From Nocardia cyriacigeorgica (GTDB lineage: Bacteria; Actinomycetota; Actinomycetes; Mycobacteriales; Mycobacteriaceae), in NCBI RefSeq assembly GCF_010868145.1, contig NZ_JAAGUY010000001.1, forward strand, positions 124,001 through 188,000: a stretch of 64,000 bases of DNA, given 5' to 3'. Position numbers and translations under genes: made by a program. Shown here piece by piece: positions 38,522 to 50,200 of the stretch (the stretch's first letter is position 1; each line of letters opens with the position of its first letter). Below the pieces are notes generated by a model that saw nothing but the letters and a program-made list of their open reading frames with translations, ran no database searches and was not told where the DNA came from.

Positions 38522-39652
38522 TCACTGAACCGACTCGTGCGCTGTAGTGATGAACGTGCGCGGATCCAACACGGTTGTGGTGCGCGTCCAGGACTCGACC
38601 ACGCGCTCGGCCGGATGTGCGATGACATCGGGTTCGACCGGCTGGGTGGTAGTCAGCAGGCCGTGTTCACGGAGGTAGTCATCGTTGTAGACGGTGTCGA
38701 AATAGCGGTGGGGGCCGTCGGGGAACACCGCGGCGATCGTGGTGTCCCGGTCGTGGTGGCGTGCTGCCCACCCGGCGACCAGGCCGACGGCGCCGACGCT
38801 CCAGCCACCTGACACATGCTGGGTTGCGGCGAGGGTACGGGCAGCCCATACGGCTTCCGCTGGTGCCACCCAGTGGACTTCGTCGAAGGCCGCATAGTCG
38901 ATATTGACCGGATAGATGCTCGAGCCCAGGCCGCGCATCAGTCGTGGACCCGCCGGCTGGCCGAAGATCGTGGAGGCCACCGTGTCGACGCCGATGAGCT
39001 TCAGGTTCGGGTTGGTGCGCCGCAGGACCTTCGCCACGCCGGCGGAATGCCCTCCGGTGCCGACCGCGGCCACGAGAACGTCGACCTGCCCCAGCTGCTC
39101 GATCAGTTCGAGCGCCAAGGACTCGTAGCCATCGACGTTGTCGGGATTGTTGTACTGATCCGGGGACCACGCGGTGGGGTTCTCGACGAGTAGTTCGGCG
39201 ACTCGGTCCCGACGGGCCTGCTGCCAGCCGCCGACCGGATGTGGCTCGGTCACCATGTCGACCTCCGCACCGTAGGCGGCCAGCATGCGGGCGACGATGG
39301 GTTCCAGGCCGGGGTCGGTGACGAGGGTGACCGGGTGATTGTGCACGTGTCCTGCTAGAGCAAGGCCGAGTCCGAGTGTGCCGCTGGTGGATTCGATGAT
39401 TCGCGCACCGGGGGTCAGGTCGCCGCGCGCTCGTGCCCGGCGCACCATGTGCAGTGCCGGGCGGTCCTTCATGCCGCCGGGGTTGAACCCTTCCAGTTTC
39501 GCCCAGAAGCCGCGACCTGCCGGCGCCAGCGGCGCCTCGATACGGATCACCGGCGTGGCACCGACCAAGCCGTCCGGGTGGGACACCGGCTCGGGGGTGC
39601 CGTCGAACGCGGCGGGGACGTTGGTTGGTGCGTCGAGCACAACCTTGTTCAT
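38522..39652 (-). CDS. cysK2: CysK2-like PLP enzyme (S-sulfocysteine / cysteine synthase family)
   Basis: A 376-residue fold-type II PLP enzyme. The PLP lysine is Lys62 in [14 protein letters not shown], the substrate loop is STSGTLG, and the phosphate-binding loop is GTGGHSAG. Length and motifs match M. tuberculosis CysK2 (Rv0848), reported as an S-sulfocysteine synthase using O-phosphoserine. The ATG at 39652 follows AGGA by nine bases and is preferred over the ATG at 39661. It is the first enzyme gene of the operon behind a copper-type operator. Other cysteine-related beta-substitutions are possible. Confidence 0.87.
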   Translation of the reverse strand: MNKVVLDAPTNVPAAFDGTPEPVSHPDGLVGATPVIRIEAPLAPAGRGFWAKLEGFNPGGMKDRPALHMVRRARARGDLTPGARIIESTSGTLGLGLALAGHVHNHPVTLVTDPGLEPIVARMLAAYGAEVDMVTEPHPVGGWQQARRDRVAELLVENPTAWSPDQYNNPDNVDGYESLALELIEQLGQVDVLVAAVGTGGHSAGVAKVLRRTNPNLKLIGVDTVASTIFGQPAGPRLMRGLGSSIYPVNIDYAAFDEVHWVAPAEAVWAARTLAATQHVSGGWSVGAVGLVAGWAARHHDRDTTIAAVFPDGPHRYFDTVYNDDYLREHGLLTTTQPVEPDVIAHPAERVVESWTRTTTVLDPRTFITTAHESVQ

Positions 39653-39727
39653 GACAGTCATTCCTGTTTCGGAGCGGCCCTGTGGGGCGGGGAGCGTGAG
39701 TGGCGGCGAATTACCGGCGGATGGTTG

Positions 39728-39838
39728 TCAGTACCGCGCGGTTCCGGTCGTGGTGGAGGCGGCCGTCAGGGCGACGCCGCGCCCGCATGCTTCATCAGCG
39801 CCGTGGGTGAGATGTTGGGAGTGGTTGGTGGCGTTCAT
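39728..39838 (-). CDS. 36-residue His-rich leader peptide of the copper-box operon
   Basis: An ATG at 39838, ten bases after AGAGGAG, opens 36 codons with strongly GC-biased third positions. The N-terminal part (MNATNHSQHLTHGADEAC) holds three histidines and one cysteine, the C-terminal part is Thr/Ala-rich and ends in ARY. It is the first cistron after a CsoR/RicR-type operator and 75 bases before cysK2. No family was recognised. It may bind copper, be a peptide precursor modified by the operon enzymes, or act as a translated leader. Confidence 0.6.
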   Translation of the reverse strand: MNATNHSQHLTHGADEACGRGVALTAASTTTGTARY

Positions 39839-39877
39839 ATCTGGCTCCTCTGGGCGAATCTGTTCGACACTCGAGAG

Positions 39878-39904
39878 GTTATACCCCTAGGGGGTATCTA
39901 GCAA
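39878..39904 (-). promoter_or_regulatory. Promoter with CsoR/RicR-type copper operator
   Basis: ATACCCC-TAG-GGGGTAT at 39881-39897 is a perfect inverted repeat with the G-tract form of operators bound by copper-sensing CsoR/RicR repressors. On the minus strand it sits between a -35-like TTGCTA (39904-39899) and a -10-like TATAAC (39883-39878), so a bound repressor would block polymerase and Cu(I) would release it. The peptide start is 40 bases downstream. Binding is inferred from motif and gene content. Confidence 0.78.
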
Positions 39905-40978
39905 GTCGCCGTACTCGCGGCATGTGGATCGATGCCGAGTCGCGGCCGCGAGCGCGATGTGAACACGGTCGTGGCCATGCCGATCTGGGCCAACGGTCCC
40001 TTTGGCTGGAGTTTCGGCGGACGGTCGGGCCGGCGGTGGCATCAGGCGGCATGAGATGTCGCTGTGCTCCGACTGTGGCGGACCCGGCGACGGACGATCG
40101 AATGCTCGGTTCTCCGCCCGGTACATCTAACCTCCCAAAGTTGGGAAGTGCGCAAGTTGTCGCGTTCGACCGATTCGTGCATAGTCGATCGACCGTGGTG
40201 CGGAATATGGCGAGACCGCGCTGTTCGGTATTTTCTTGCCTCGAATTCACGCGAGGCCGATCCAACGCATGGATATTCATGTCCGGGACAGACTTGCTGG
40301 ATGTCATCGGGAAATCATCATCTGTTCTATGTGGCGCCACCGGACGTGCTGCTAGTTGTCATGGCTATGTCAAATAACGTTGCCGTTCGGGAACTCTCGA
40401 AGCTGTCCCCGCCGAGTGCGAGCAAACTTCGGGATCGGCTACCAGTTGCGAGATATCTATTCGAATGGCAAGCTCAGCTACCAGTGAGCAGCTCGGCTGC
40501 TCGCGGTTGTGGCACGGTGAAGAGAAGTGAGGAATAGGTGCTGGGTTCTTCCTCTGAATGGGAAGTGGGGGGCACTGACGGCGGGTGGATGACGCGTAAA
40601 ATACGAATACCCGCGTACCTTTTCGTCACGGCGAAAAGGTAAAATTCACCTGGATGTCATTCGATGAACGTCGGCCAGTCCGGTTCGTGTATTCGACGGG
40701 CGCCTGAGTCGCGTTCATAGAACCCTTCAGTGGCGAACCGCGGACCCCGCGCATGTTGTGCCGATCAGGTCGACGCACCCCATTGAGCTGCCCGGTCCGA
40801 CGCCCGCGGCAGGCGTGGTAACAACGCCTGCCGGGTGTGGCAGCCGATGCGATGCTACTGCCGCACGCCGCTGAGTCGTGCCGTCGGCACCACCACCGGA
40901 TACCCGGCCGAACACAACGGAATTCACCGATCCCGCCCGCGCGCGGGACTCTTCGACGACCTTGCGACACCCCTGGAT
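39905..40978. other. Non-coding, lower-GC interval before the polyketide synthase genes
   Basis: About 1.07 kb with no supported gene. Frames here (for example 40064-40537 on the plus strand) lack ribosome sites and normal codon bias. It contains a small palindrome CCCAA-AG-TTGGG (40134-40145) and a perfect 26-base inverted repeat at 40616-40641. The promoter of the polyketide synthase genes should lie here. Confidence 0.5.
40616..40641. repeat. 26-base perfect inverted repeat upstream of the PKS genes
   Basis: TACCTTTTCG (40616-40625) and CGAAAAGGTA (40632-40641) flank TCACGG. It lies in an AT-rich patch about 340 bases before the first PKS start. It could be a regulator site or a terminator that closes off transcription from the left. 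Confidence 0.6.
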
Positions 40979-43900
40979 GTGAACGTGAATACAAGTGCCG
41001 GTGATTCATCCGAGCGCATGCTGGAGTACCTGAAGAAGGTCACCGTGGAACTCATGGCGACCCGCGAGGATCTGACCCGGCTGCGGGAACGGATCAGCGA
41101 GCCGATTGCGATCGTCGGCATGAGCTGCCGCTATCCCGGCGGCGTCGAATCACCACGCCAGCTCTGGGATCTGGTCGCCTCCGGTACCGACGCCGTCGGC
41201 GGGTTCCCGGCCGACCGTGGCTGGGACGTGGCCGAGCTCTACGATCCCGATCCCGACCGGTTCGGCAAGTCCTACACCCGCGAAGGCGGCTTCCTGCGCG
41301 GAGCAGGGGATTTCGACGCGGCATTCTTCGGGATCGGCCCGCGCGAGGCCGCCGCGATGGATCCACAGCAGCGGCAGTTGCTCGAAGTGTCGTGGCAGGC
41401 GTTGGAGGACGCGGGTATCGAACCGGCGTCGTTGCGGGGCAGTGATACCGGTGTGATCGCCGGGGTGATGTACGAGGACTACGGATACCTGGCCAGGGAA
41501 GCGGGGCCGGCGGCCGAAGGGTACGCGGGGACCGGCTCGGCGAGCAGTGTGGTGTCCGGGCGGGTGGCGTACACACTGGGTCTGGAGGGTCCGGCGCTTA
41601 CCGTTGATACGGCGTGTTCGTCATCGTTGGTGGCGATCCATCTGGCCTGCCAGTCGCTGCGCCGCGGGGAGACCTCGCTGATGCTGGCGGGCGGGGTGAC
41701 CGTGATTTCGACGCCGGGCCTGTTCGTGGAATTCTCCCGCCAGCGGGGCCTGTCGCCGGATGGGCGATGTAAAGCATTCTCCTCGGCCGCCGACGGTGTG
41801 GGATGGGCCGAGGGCGTCGGGATGGTGGTACTGGAACGGCTGTCGGACGCACGCCGCAACGGCCACGATGTGCTGGCCGTGGTGCGAGGTAGCGCAGTCA
41901 ATCAGGACGGTGCGAGCAATGGACTGACCGCGCCGAACGGTCCGGCGCAGGAACGGGTGATCGCCGCAGCGCTGGCGGACGCGGGCTTGACCGCGGCGGA
42001 CATCGACGCGGTGGAGGCACACGGCACCGGAACACCGCTCGGCGATCCGATCGAGGCCCAGGCGCTGCTCTCGGCCTACGGGCAGGACCGAGCCGAACCC
42101 CTGCGGATCGGATCGCTCAAATCGAATATCGGACATTCGCAGGCCGCCGCTGGTGTCGGCGGGGTGATCAAGATGGTGCAGGCGTTGCGGCACGAGACGC
42201 TACCGCGAACCCTGCACGTCGAAGCGCCGTCACCACATGTGGATTGGTCGGCCGGATCGGTGCGATTGCTGACCGAGGCACAGCCGTGGCCCGCGGGGCC
42301 GCGGGTGCGCCGGGTGGGTGTGTCATCGTTCGGAATCAGCGGCACCAACGCCCATGTGATCGTGGAGGAGGCGCCCGCGGTGGATGCCGCCACCGACGAG
42401 CAGGCCGCGGGGCCGCCCCGGGTCACCCTAGAGTCGGCGGATGCGCTGCCGGTGCTGGTGTCGGCGAAATCGGCCGACACGCTGCGCGCCCAGGCGGACC
42501 GATTGCGGCAGTGGCTGCTCGACGATCCGGATGCCGACCTGTGGAGCCTGGCGTCGTCGCTGGTCGACACTCGAACGCACTGGGACCGGCGCGGTGCGGT
42601 GGTGGCCCGCGACCGGGAGCAATTGATGACGGGGCTGGCGGAACTCGCGGCGGGCGCGCCGGGCACCGGTGTGGCCACGGGGACGGTCGTCGTCGGTGGC
42701 ACCGCGTTCCTGTTCACCGGACAGGGGGCGCAGCGGGCCGGTATGGGTGCGCGGCTGTATCGCGCGTTCCCTGTCTTCGCGGACGCGTTGGACGAGGTCT
42801 GCGCGGCGTTCGATCCGCACCTGCCATCCGCGCGGCCGCTGCGGGAGGTGATGTTCGCCGATCCGGACGGTGTGCTCGATCGCACGGAATGGACGCAACC
42901 CGCGTTGTTCGCCTTCGAAGTGGCGATGTACCGGCTGACGGAATCGTTCGGGATCACCCCGGATGTGCTGGCGGGACACTCCATCGGGGAGCTCGCCGCC
43001 GCCTATGTGGCGGGGGTGTGGTCACTCGAGGACGCGTGTCTGTTGGTGGCGGCGCGGGGACGGCTGATGGGTGCACTGCCGCCGGGTGGGGCGATGCTCG
43101 CGGTCGCCGTCACCGAGGCGCAAGCCGTCGAGATCCTCGCGGAATACGGGGATCGAATCTCGGTCGCGGCGGTGAACACTCCCGCCGCCGTGGTGCTGTC
43201 CGGTGCCGTGGACGCCGTCGATGTGCTGGAGAAGCAGCTCTCCGGTGCGGGAAAGCGGGTCGCGCGATTGCGGGTAGGCCATGCGTTTCATTCGGTGCTG
43301 ATGGAGCCGATGCTCGCCGAATTCCGTGCGGTGGCCGAAGGTCTGCGCTACCGGCCGCCGTCGATCCCGATCGTGTCGAACGTATCCGGTGCCGCCGGTA
43401 CCGAGGTGACCGAGCCCGGGTACTGGGTGGACCAGGTCCGGGGATGTGTGCGCTTCGCGGCGGGCGTGCGGACGCTCGTCGAATCGGGGGTACGGCGCTT
43501 TCTGGAGATGGGGCCGGACGCGGTACTGGCGGCGATGACGCAGGAGTGCGTGGCCGGGCAGACGGACCCCGGATCGCCTGCGATGGTGGCAGCTGCGGCA
43601 CGACGATCGGCCGATGAGGTCACCCAGTTCGTGACGTTGCTGACGCAAGCCCATATCGCCGGCGTCCCGGTGAGGTGGGAGCCATTGTTCGCGGGCAGGC
43701 AGACCCGGCGGGTTCCCTTGCCCACCTATGCGTTCGCACGTCAGCGCTACTGGCTTGCCCCCGGAGTCGGAGCGACGGGCGCGGCGGACCATCCGATCCT
43801 CACGAGCGCGGTGCCGGTGGCGGGCCGCGACGAATGGCTGTTCACCGGCAGGCTTTCGGCGCGGACGCATCCCTGGATCGCCGATCATGTGGTGTTCGGG

Positions 43901-46900
43901 TCCGCACTGCTGCCCGGTACCGGGTTCGTGGAGCTGGCGTTGTCTGCGGGCGCCCGGCTGGGCGCCGGCGTGATCGAAGAACTGGTGCTGGAATCGCCGT
44001 TGCTGCTCGATGCCGATGCGTCCGTCGATATTCAGCTCGGCGTCGAGGCGGTCGACGGTGCGGGTCGCCGTCGTTTCTCGGTGCATTCCAGGACCGTGCT
44101 CGAAACGGATTCCGTTGAGGCGGAATGGGTTGTGCACGGCACGGGTGTGCTGGCACCGCTCACCACCACCGGGGATATGGGCTGGAATGAGCGCACCTGG
44201 CCACCGACGGCTGCCGAACCTGTCGATGCCGCGCGGCTGTACGAGCGATTGGCCGGGATGGGATTCGGATACGGTCCGGCCTTCCAGGGCGTACGGGGTG
44301 CCTGGACGCGCGGTGCGGAGGTGTTCGCGGAGTTGTCGCTACCCGAGGGGGCGGACGTGCGGCGGTTCCGGATCCATCCAGCGCTGCTCGACGCCGCCTT
44401 CCACCCTGCCATCGACCGTCTTGATGCCGATGCCGATGCCGATGCGGGACGAGTACCACTGCCGTTCGCCTTCACAGGTGTTCGCGTGTACCGGGACGAG
44501 ACCACCACACTGCGCGTGCGCGTCGGCCGAGATGGTGTCGATCGCATCCGAGTCGATGCCGTCGACACCACGGGCGCGCCCGTACTCGCCATCGACGCGC
44601 TGACCGCGCGCCCAGTCGATGCCCGCATGCTGCATCGTGATCGCGCCGCGCATTCCCTGTACACCCTCCGGTGGACACCGATGCCCACAGCGGCCGCTCC
44701 CGCCCGGCAGGCAGTCGCGGCCCTGGGTGGGGTGGCACTGCCCGGCGCCGATGCCGAATACGCGCAGCCCGGCGATCTGCTTGCGGCGCAATCCGTTCCG
44801 CGTATCGCGGTCTGGCATTCCGAGGACGCATCCGCTCCGCCGGATATGGCCGCGGCCGCCCGGCACCGGGTCCATACCGCCCTGCCGGTGGTGCGGGACT
44901 GGCTGGCCGATCCACGATCCGAGCACACCACGCTGGTCGTGGTGACCCGGAACGCTGCCGAGATACCAGGGAAGTCCTGCGATCCCGCGGCGGCGGCCGT
45001 CTCCGGCCTGATCGCCTGCGCGCAGTCGGAACATCCCGGACGGATCGTGCAGATCGATCACGACGACGCCACCGTGCTGACGGCAGACGCTGTGTTGCGG
45101 GCGGTCGCGCTCGGTGAGCCGCAGGTGGCGTTGCGCGATAACGGCATGCTGGTCCCGAGGCTGGTCCGGGCCGCCGCGCCCGATGCGGGGCCGCTGTCGT
45201 TCGGCAGCGGAACGGTCCTGATCACCGGCGGCACCGGCGGATTGGGTGCGCTCACCGCGCGACATCTGGTCACGACACACGGTGTGCGGCGACTGCTCCT
45301 GGTTTCCCGGCGGGGTCCGAATGCCGAGGGCGCCCGGGAACTCGCCGCCGAACTCGAAGACATGGGCGCCCACGTGCGGGTAGCGGCATGCGATGTGGCC
45401 GATCGCGACGCCCTGTCCCGGCTGCTGCGCACCATCTCCGCAGACCGCCCGCTGACCGCCGTGATCCACACCGCCGGAGTACTCGACGACGCCACTATCG
45501 AGGCAATGACCACCGAACAGGTGGATCGGGTCCTGCGCCCGAAAACCGATGCGGCGCTGAACCTGCACGAATTGACCAGCGATCTGGATCTGTCGGCTTT
45601 CGTGTTGTTTTCCTCTGCCGCGCCGCTGCTCGGTGGTCAGGGCCAGGGCAATTACGCGGCGGCCAATCGCTTCCTCGACGCGCTGGCGCACCACCGCCGG
45701 GAAGCGGGCCTGCCCGCGCACGCACTGGCGTGGGGACTGTGGACGCTCGGTATGGCGGACGCGGTCGCCGAGCCGGGCGGAGAACATATCGCCCGCCGGA
45801 TCCGCACCCGCCTCGGACTGCTTCCGATCACCCCGGAGCCCGGCCTTGCGCTGTTCGATCGGGCGCTGGCCGCAGGGCACGCGTTCCTGATGACCGCGAT
45901 ACTCGACATGTCCGCGCTCACCGCGCTGGCTCGCTCCGGGATGCTGCCCGCGGTGCTGCGCGATCTGGTGCGCGTACCCGCGGCGGCGCGACCGGAGCAG
46001 ACGAGCGGTTCGCTGGCCGAACTCCTGGCGAGGTCGCCGGAGACCGACCGCTACGACATCATCCTGCGCGAGGTCCGTTCGCTCGCCGCCGTCGTGCTCG
46101 GCCACAGCTCGGCCGAGGCCATCGACGCCGAGGTGCCGTTCGCCGAACTCGGATTCGATTCGCTGGGCGGGGTTGAGTTCCGCAACCGCCTCGCCGCGGC
46201 CAGCGGACAGGTATTGCCGTCCACGGTGGTGTTCGAATATCCGACCGCCGCCGCTGTCGCCCGGATGCTGCACGCGCAGCTGGGCGGAACGCAGGCCCCG
46301 GCGCAGGCTCCGCCCGCCACGACGGGCGTGCGGGGCACCCTCACGGAACTGGTGCTGGCCGCGCACCGGCGTGGCGAGGTGGCCGCCACCCTGCCGCTGT
46401 TGGTCGAAACCGCGAAACTGAGCGTCGACGGCGAACGCGCCGCACCGCACGGTTCTTCGGCACCGATGCTGCTGGCGCGCGAGGGCACAGGTCCCACCCT
46501 GATCTGCATTCCGTCATTCCTGGTCGGCAATGGACCGCATCAGTTCGGGCGGTTGGCGCGCGAACTCGGCGGGGAACTCGGTGTATCGGCACTGTGGTTG
46601 CCGGGCACCCGTGCGGGGCAAGCGCTGCCGTCGAGCTGGGATGCGCTGCTGGATGAACTGGCCGCCGTCACCGCCGAAGCCACCGAGGCGCGTCCCTTCG
46701 CTCTCGTCGGCTATTCGATCGGTGGCGCGCTCGCGCACGCGCTCGCCGGACGGCTCGAGGAGCACGGCCGTGGACCGGTAGGTGTCGCACTGCTCGACAC
46801 CTATGCGCCAGATGGCGATGAACTCATGCGTCATGTGTTCGCCCGCGCGCTCGGCCTGGTGCTCGATCGCGGCCACGAGCTGATCGACGTCGACGACCAT

Positions 46901-47167
46901 GCCTTGGTCGCGATGGGTAACTACGTGCGGATCTACCATGAGCGCCGCAACCGGCCGATCGCGGCGCCAACGCTGAATCTGCGCGCCACCATCGGCCTGC
47001 CGGGTCTCGAGGTCGCCGAACCGGTGCCGGGATGGCAGCACCGAGGCGACACGATCGAGATCGAGGCCGATCACTTCTCACTCATCGAAGAGCAGATCCC
47101 CGCCGTGGCGCGAGCCCTGCGGCAATGGCTCCAGTCGGTGGCGAACCCCGCCGCGAGCGTGTCATGA
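40979..47167 (+). CDS. Type I modular PKS, terminal module with thioesterase
   Basis: 2062 residues. Domains in order: N-terminal coiled-coil docking (about 8-36), KS with Cys213 (DTACSSSL), AT with Ser668 (GHSIGE) and a HAFH motif at 768 that predicts malonyl-CoA, DH with His970 (HxxxGxxxxP) and Asp1138, KR with TGGTGGLG at 1416 and Tyr1559 and an LDD motif (B-type), ACP Ser1728 (GFDSL), then TE with Ser1913 (GYSIGG), Asp1940 and His2032. It should add one malonyl unit, leave a double bond and release the chain by hydrolysis or cyclisation. It is the first gene of the row but the last step. The GTG start at 40979 has no strong ribosome site and is uncertain. Confidence 0.93.
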   Translation: MNVNTSAGDSSERMLEYLKKVTVELMATREDLTRLRERISEPIAIVGMSCRYPGGVESPRQLWDLVASGTDAVGGFPADRGWDVAELYDPDPDRFGKSYTREGGFLRGAGDFDAAFFGIGPREAAAMDPQQRQLLEVSWQALEDAGIEPASLRGSDTGVIAGVMYEDYGYLAREAGPAAEGYAGTGSASSVVSGRVAYTLGLEGPALTVDTACSSSLVAIHLACQSLRRGETSLMLAGGVTVISTPGLFVEFSRQRGLSPDGRCKAFSSAADGVGWAEGVGMVVLERLSDARRNGHDVLAVVRGSAVNQDGASNGLTAPNGPAQERVIAAALADAGLTAADIDAVEAHGTGTPLGDPIEAQALLSAYGQDRAEPLRIGSLKSNIGHSQAAAGVGGVIKMVQALRHETLPRTLHVEAPSPHVDWSAGSVRLLTEAQPWPAGPRVRRVGVSSFGISGTNAHVIVEEAPAVDAATDEQAAGPPRVTLESADALPVLVSAKSADTLRAQADRLRQWLLDDPDADLWSLASSLVDTRTHWDRRGAVVARDREQLMTGLAELAAGAPGTGVATGTVVVGGTAFLFTGQGAQRAGMGARLYRAFPVFADALDEVCAAFDPHLPSARPLREVMFADPDGVLDRTEWTQPALFAFEVAMYRLTESFGITPDVLAGHSIGELAAAYVAGVWSLEDACLLVAARGRLMGALPPGGAMLAVAVTEAQAVEILAEYGDRISVAAVNTPAAVVLSGAVDAVDVLEKQLSGAGKRVARLRVGHAFHSVLMEPMLAEFRAVAEGLRYRPPSIPIVSNVSGAAGTEVTEPGYWVDQVRGCVRFAAGVRTLVESGVRRFLEMGPDAVLAAMTQECVAGQTDPGSPAMVAAAARRSADEVTQFVTLLTQAHIAGVPVRWEPLFAGRQTRRVPLPTYAFARQRYWLAPGVGATGAADHPILTSAVPVAGRDEWLFTGRLSARTHPWIADHVVFGSALLPGTGFVELALSAGARLGAGVIEELVLESPLLLDADASVDIQLGVEAVDGAGRRRFSVHSRTVLETDSVEAEWVVHGTGVLAPLTTTGDMGWNERTWPPTAAEPVDAARLYERLAGMGFGYGPAFQGVRGAWTRGAEVFAELSLPEGADVRRFRIHPALLDAAFHPAIDRLDADADADAGRVPLPFAFTGVRVYRDETTTLRVRVGRDGVDRIRVDAVDTTGAPVLAIDALTARPVDARMLHRDRAAHSLYTLRWTPMPTAAAPARQAVAALGGVALPGADAEYAQPGDLLAAQSVPRIAVWHSEDASAPPDMAAAARHRVHTALPVVRDWLADPRSEHTTLVVVTRNAAEIPGKSCDPAAAAVSGLIACAQSEHPGRIVQIDHDDATVLTADAVLRAVALGEPQVALRDNGMLVPRLVRAAAPDAGPLSFGSGTVLITGGTGGLGALTARHLVTTHGVRRLLLVSRRGPNAEGARELAAELEDMGAHVRVAACDVADRDALSRLLRTISADRPLTAVIHTAGVLDDATIEAMTTEQVDRVLRPKTDAALNLHELTSDLDLSAFVLFSSAAPLLGGQGQGNYAAANRFLDALAHHRREAGLPAHALAWGLWTLGMADAVAEPGGEHIARRIRTRLGLLPITPEPGLALFDRALAAGHAFLMTAILDMSALTALARSGMLPAVLRDLVRVPAAARPEQTSGSLAELLARSPETDRYDIILREVRSLAAVVLGHSSAEAIDAEVPFAELGFDSLGGVEFRNRLAAASGQVLPSTVVFEYPTAAAVARMLHAQLGGTQAPAQAPPATTGVRGTLTELVLAAHRRGEVAATLPLLVETAKLSVDGERAAPHGSSAPMLLAREGTGPTLICIPSFLVGNGPHQFGRLARELGGELGVSALWLPGTRAGQALPSSWDALLDELAAVTAEATEARPFALVGYSIGGALAHALAGRLEEHGRGPVGVALLDTYAPDGDELMRHVFARALGLVLDRGHELIDVDDHALVAMGNYVRIYHERRNRPIAAPTLNLRATIGLPGLEVAEPVPGWQHRGDTIEIEADHFSLIEEQIPAVARALRQWLQSVANPAASVS

Positions 47168-47234
47168 CCCGGATCGGCGATTTTCCGCACTGCGTAGTGC
47201 GTAGCAGTTGACAAGGCGAGACAGAGGAAATCCC

Positions 47235-50200
47235 ATGGTCGAATCGGCGAACGAGATCGCCATTGTCGGAATGTCGTGCCGGCTGCCGGGCGCTGCCGAC
47301 CTGACACAGTTCTGGCGGCTGCTGCGCGATGGGCGCGAGGCCATCGGTTCGGCTCCGGCCGATCGCCCCGGTGTCGATGAGACGGCCGGATTCCTCGACA
47401 CCGCCACCGAATTCGACGCCGACTTCTTCGGCGTGCCACCGAACGAGGCGCGGTCGATCGATCCGCAGCAGCTACTCGGTCTCGAATTGAGCTGGGAGGC
47501 CCTGGAAGACGCGCGCCTGCTCGATCGGCACGGAGCCCGCGCCGGAGTGTTCCTCGGCTCCACCGGCACCGATTTCGCTGAAATCGTCGCCGCGCAGGGC
47601 CGATCCGGTCTCGGCAGGCATACGCTCTCGGCCGTCGGCCGGGGGATGGCGGCCAACCGGATCTCCAACTACTACGGGTTCACCGGTCCGAGTCTCGTCG
47701 TGGACAGCGGGCAGTCGTCCTCCTTGGTCGCGGTGCATCTGGCCTGCGCGTCCTTGCGTAGCGGTGAATGCGATATCGCCCTCGCCGGTGGGCTGAATCT
47801 CATCCTCTCTCCGTTGAGCGGTGAGCGTTATGAGCACTTCGGCGCCCATTCGCCCTCGGGTAAGTGCTACACGTTCGATGAACGTGCGGACGGCACCGTC
47901 CGGGGTGAAGGCGGCGGCGTCATCGTGCTCAAACCGTTGGCGCGGGCGGTCGCCGACGGTGACCGGATCTACGCGGTGATCCGGGGCAGTGCGGTCGACA
48001 GCGGAAACGAGCGCCGGGTGCTCGGTGCACCGAGCACGGCCGCGCAGACGTCGGTCATCCGGGACGCGCTCACGGCGGCAGCCGTCGATCCGGCCTCGGT
48101 GCACTATGTGGAGCTGCACGGGACCGGCACACCCGCTGGTGATCCGGTGGAGGCGACCGCACTCGGGGATACCTACGGCGCGACGCGGTCCGCGGACTCG
48201 GCGCTGATCGTCGGTTCGGTGAAAACCAATATCGGGCATCTGGAGGGTGCGGCGGGAATTGTCGGTCTGATCAAGACCGCGTTGTGCCTGCGGCATCGAG
48301 AACTGGTGCCGAGCCTGAACTTTCACACTCCGAACCCGCGGATTCCGCTCGCCGCGCTCGGTCTGCGGGTCGCCACCGCGACCGAACCCTGGTCCGCCGC
48401 CACGCTGCGGCGAGCGGGCGTGTCGTCGTTCGGTATGGGCGGTACGAACGCGCATGCGGTGCTAGAGGAAGCGCCGGTGCCCGCTGCCGGCGAACCGGTG
48501 ACCGCAGCGGAGCGGACGCGGCCGGTGGCACTGGTGCTGTCAGGGCAGAGCCCGGCGGCATTGCGGGCCCAGGCGGTGCGGTTGCGGGAGTGGCTGGCCG
48601 AGCATCCAGGGGCCGATGCCACCGAGGTAGCCCATTCGCTACTGCGCTCGCGCACTTCGCTGGAATGGCGGGGCGCGGTGGCGGGGCACCGGATCGAGGC
48701 GTTCGATGCCGGGCTGGCGGCATTGGCCGATCCGGCCGGAGCCGATGATCGCCTCGCGGTGATCGGCAGGGCGGCGAGTCGGCAGGCCGTGTTCGTGTTC
48801 CCGGGCCACGGCAGTCAATGGGCCGGGATGGGGGCGCAGCTGCTGGCCTCGGACCAGGTATTCGCGGCCGCGATCGTGGAGTGTGAGGCGGCGTTGGCAC
48901 CGTTCGTGGACTGGTCGCTGACCGCGGTGCTGCGCGGAGCGGAGGGGGCGCCGTCGCTGGAACGCGAGGATGTCGTGCAGCCGGTGCTTTTCGCGGTGTC
49001 GGTCGCGCTGGCCCGGGTATGGCGCGCGAGCGGGGTCGAACCCGCCGCGGTGGTCGGCCATTCCCAGGGCGAGATCGCGGCGGCGGTGGTGGCCGGTGGA
49101 TTGTCCTTGGCGGACGGGGCCCGGGTCGTCGCGGTGCGTTCGCGTGCGCTCACCGAGGAACTGTCGGGATCGGGCGGTATGGCGGCGGTGGCGCTGGCGG
49201 CCGATGCGGTGCTCGCGCGCATGAGGCCGTTCGGTGACCGGTTGTCGATCGGTGCGGTGAACGGCCCGGGGCAGACCGTGGTGACCGGCGAGCTCGACGC
49301 GCTGACGGAGTTCCTCGACGGATGCGCCGCGGCGGGGGTGTGGGCGAAGCGGATACCGATCGACTACGCCTCGCATTCGCCCGCGGTGGAGCGGATCCGC
49401 GACCGGCTACTGGCCGGGTGGGCGCCGATTCGGCCGAAAAGCGGTACCGTGCTGTTCTTTTCGACGGTGACCGCGAACTTCGTCGATACCGCTGACCTCG
49501 ATGCCGGGTACTGGTACCGGGGCCTGCGCGAACCGGTGCGGTTCGCCGACGCGGTCGAAGCACTGCTGCGTGCCGAGCTGAACGCTTTCGTCGAGACCAG
49601 CCCGCACCCGGTGCTCACCGCCGCGATCGAGGTGACCGCGGACGCGCTCGGGAAAACCGGCCAGGTGGCCGTGCTCGGCACCTTGCGGCGCGGTCAGGGC
49701 GGCCCGGAGCACGTCACCGCCGCGCTGGCACGTGCCTATTGCGCGGGGCTCGAGGTGGCGCCGCAGATGCTTGCGCCGCACGCCCCGATGGTGGACCTAC
49801 CGGTCTACGCGTTCCAACGGCGGCGCTGCTGGACGCCCGGAGTCGGTGCGGGCGCGGAATCGGGCGATGCGCGCCAGGCGGCACTGCTGCCGGAAGCCCC
49901 TCCAGCCGCCGATACCGCTGCGCAGATCACCGACTCGGGCCCGCTGGCGCCGCGGCTGTTCGCCGCGCCCGAGCCCGAACGTGACGCACTGGTGCTCGCG
50001 GTCGTGGCCGAACAGGCGGCGTTGATCCTCGGTCACGATTCCCCCGATGCGATACACCCCGAACTCCCTTTCACCGCAGCAGGATTCGATTCGCTGAGCG
50101 GACAGCAACTGCGGAATCGACTGGTGGCGGCCACCGGCGTGCAGCTGCCCGCGACACTGGTATTCGACCATCCCACCCCGGCCGCGGTGGCCCGGCTGGT

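Noticed and set aside
40134-40145. CCCAA-AG-TTGGG palindrome
   Set aside because: Only five-base arms and no adjacent gene start; could be chance.
40064-40537. 157-codon frame in the gap before the PKS genes
   Set aside because: No ribosome site, uneven codon bias and no recognisable family.
44339-46450. 703-codon frame antisense to the terminal PKS module
   Set aside because: Shadow of the KR-ACP-TE region; composition lacks hydrophobic cores and known motifs.
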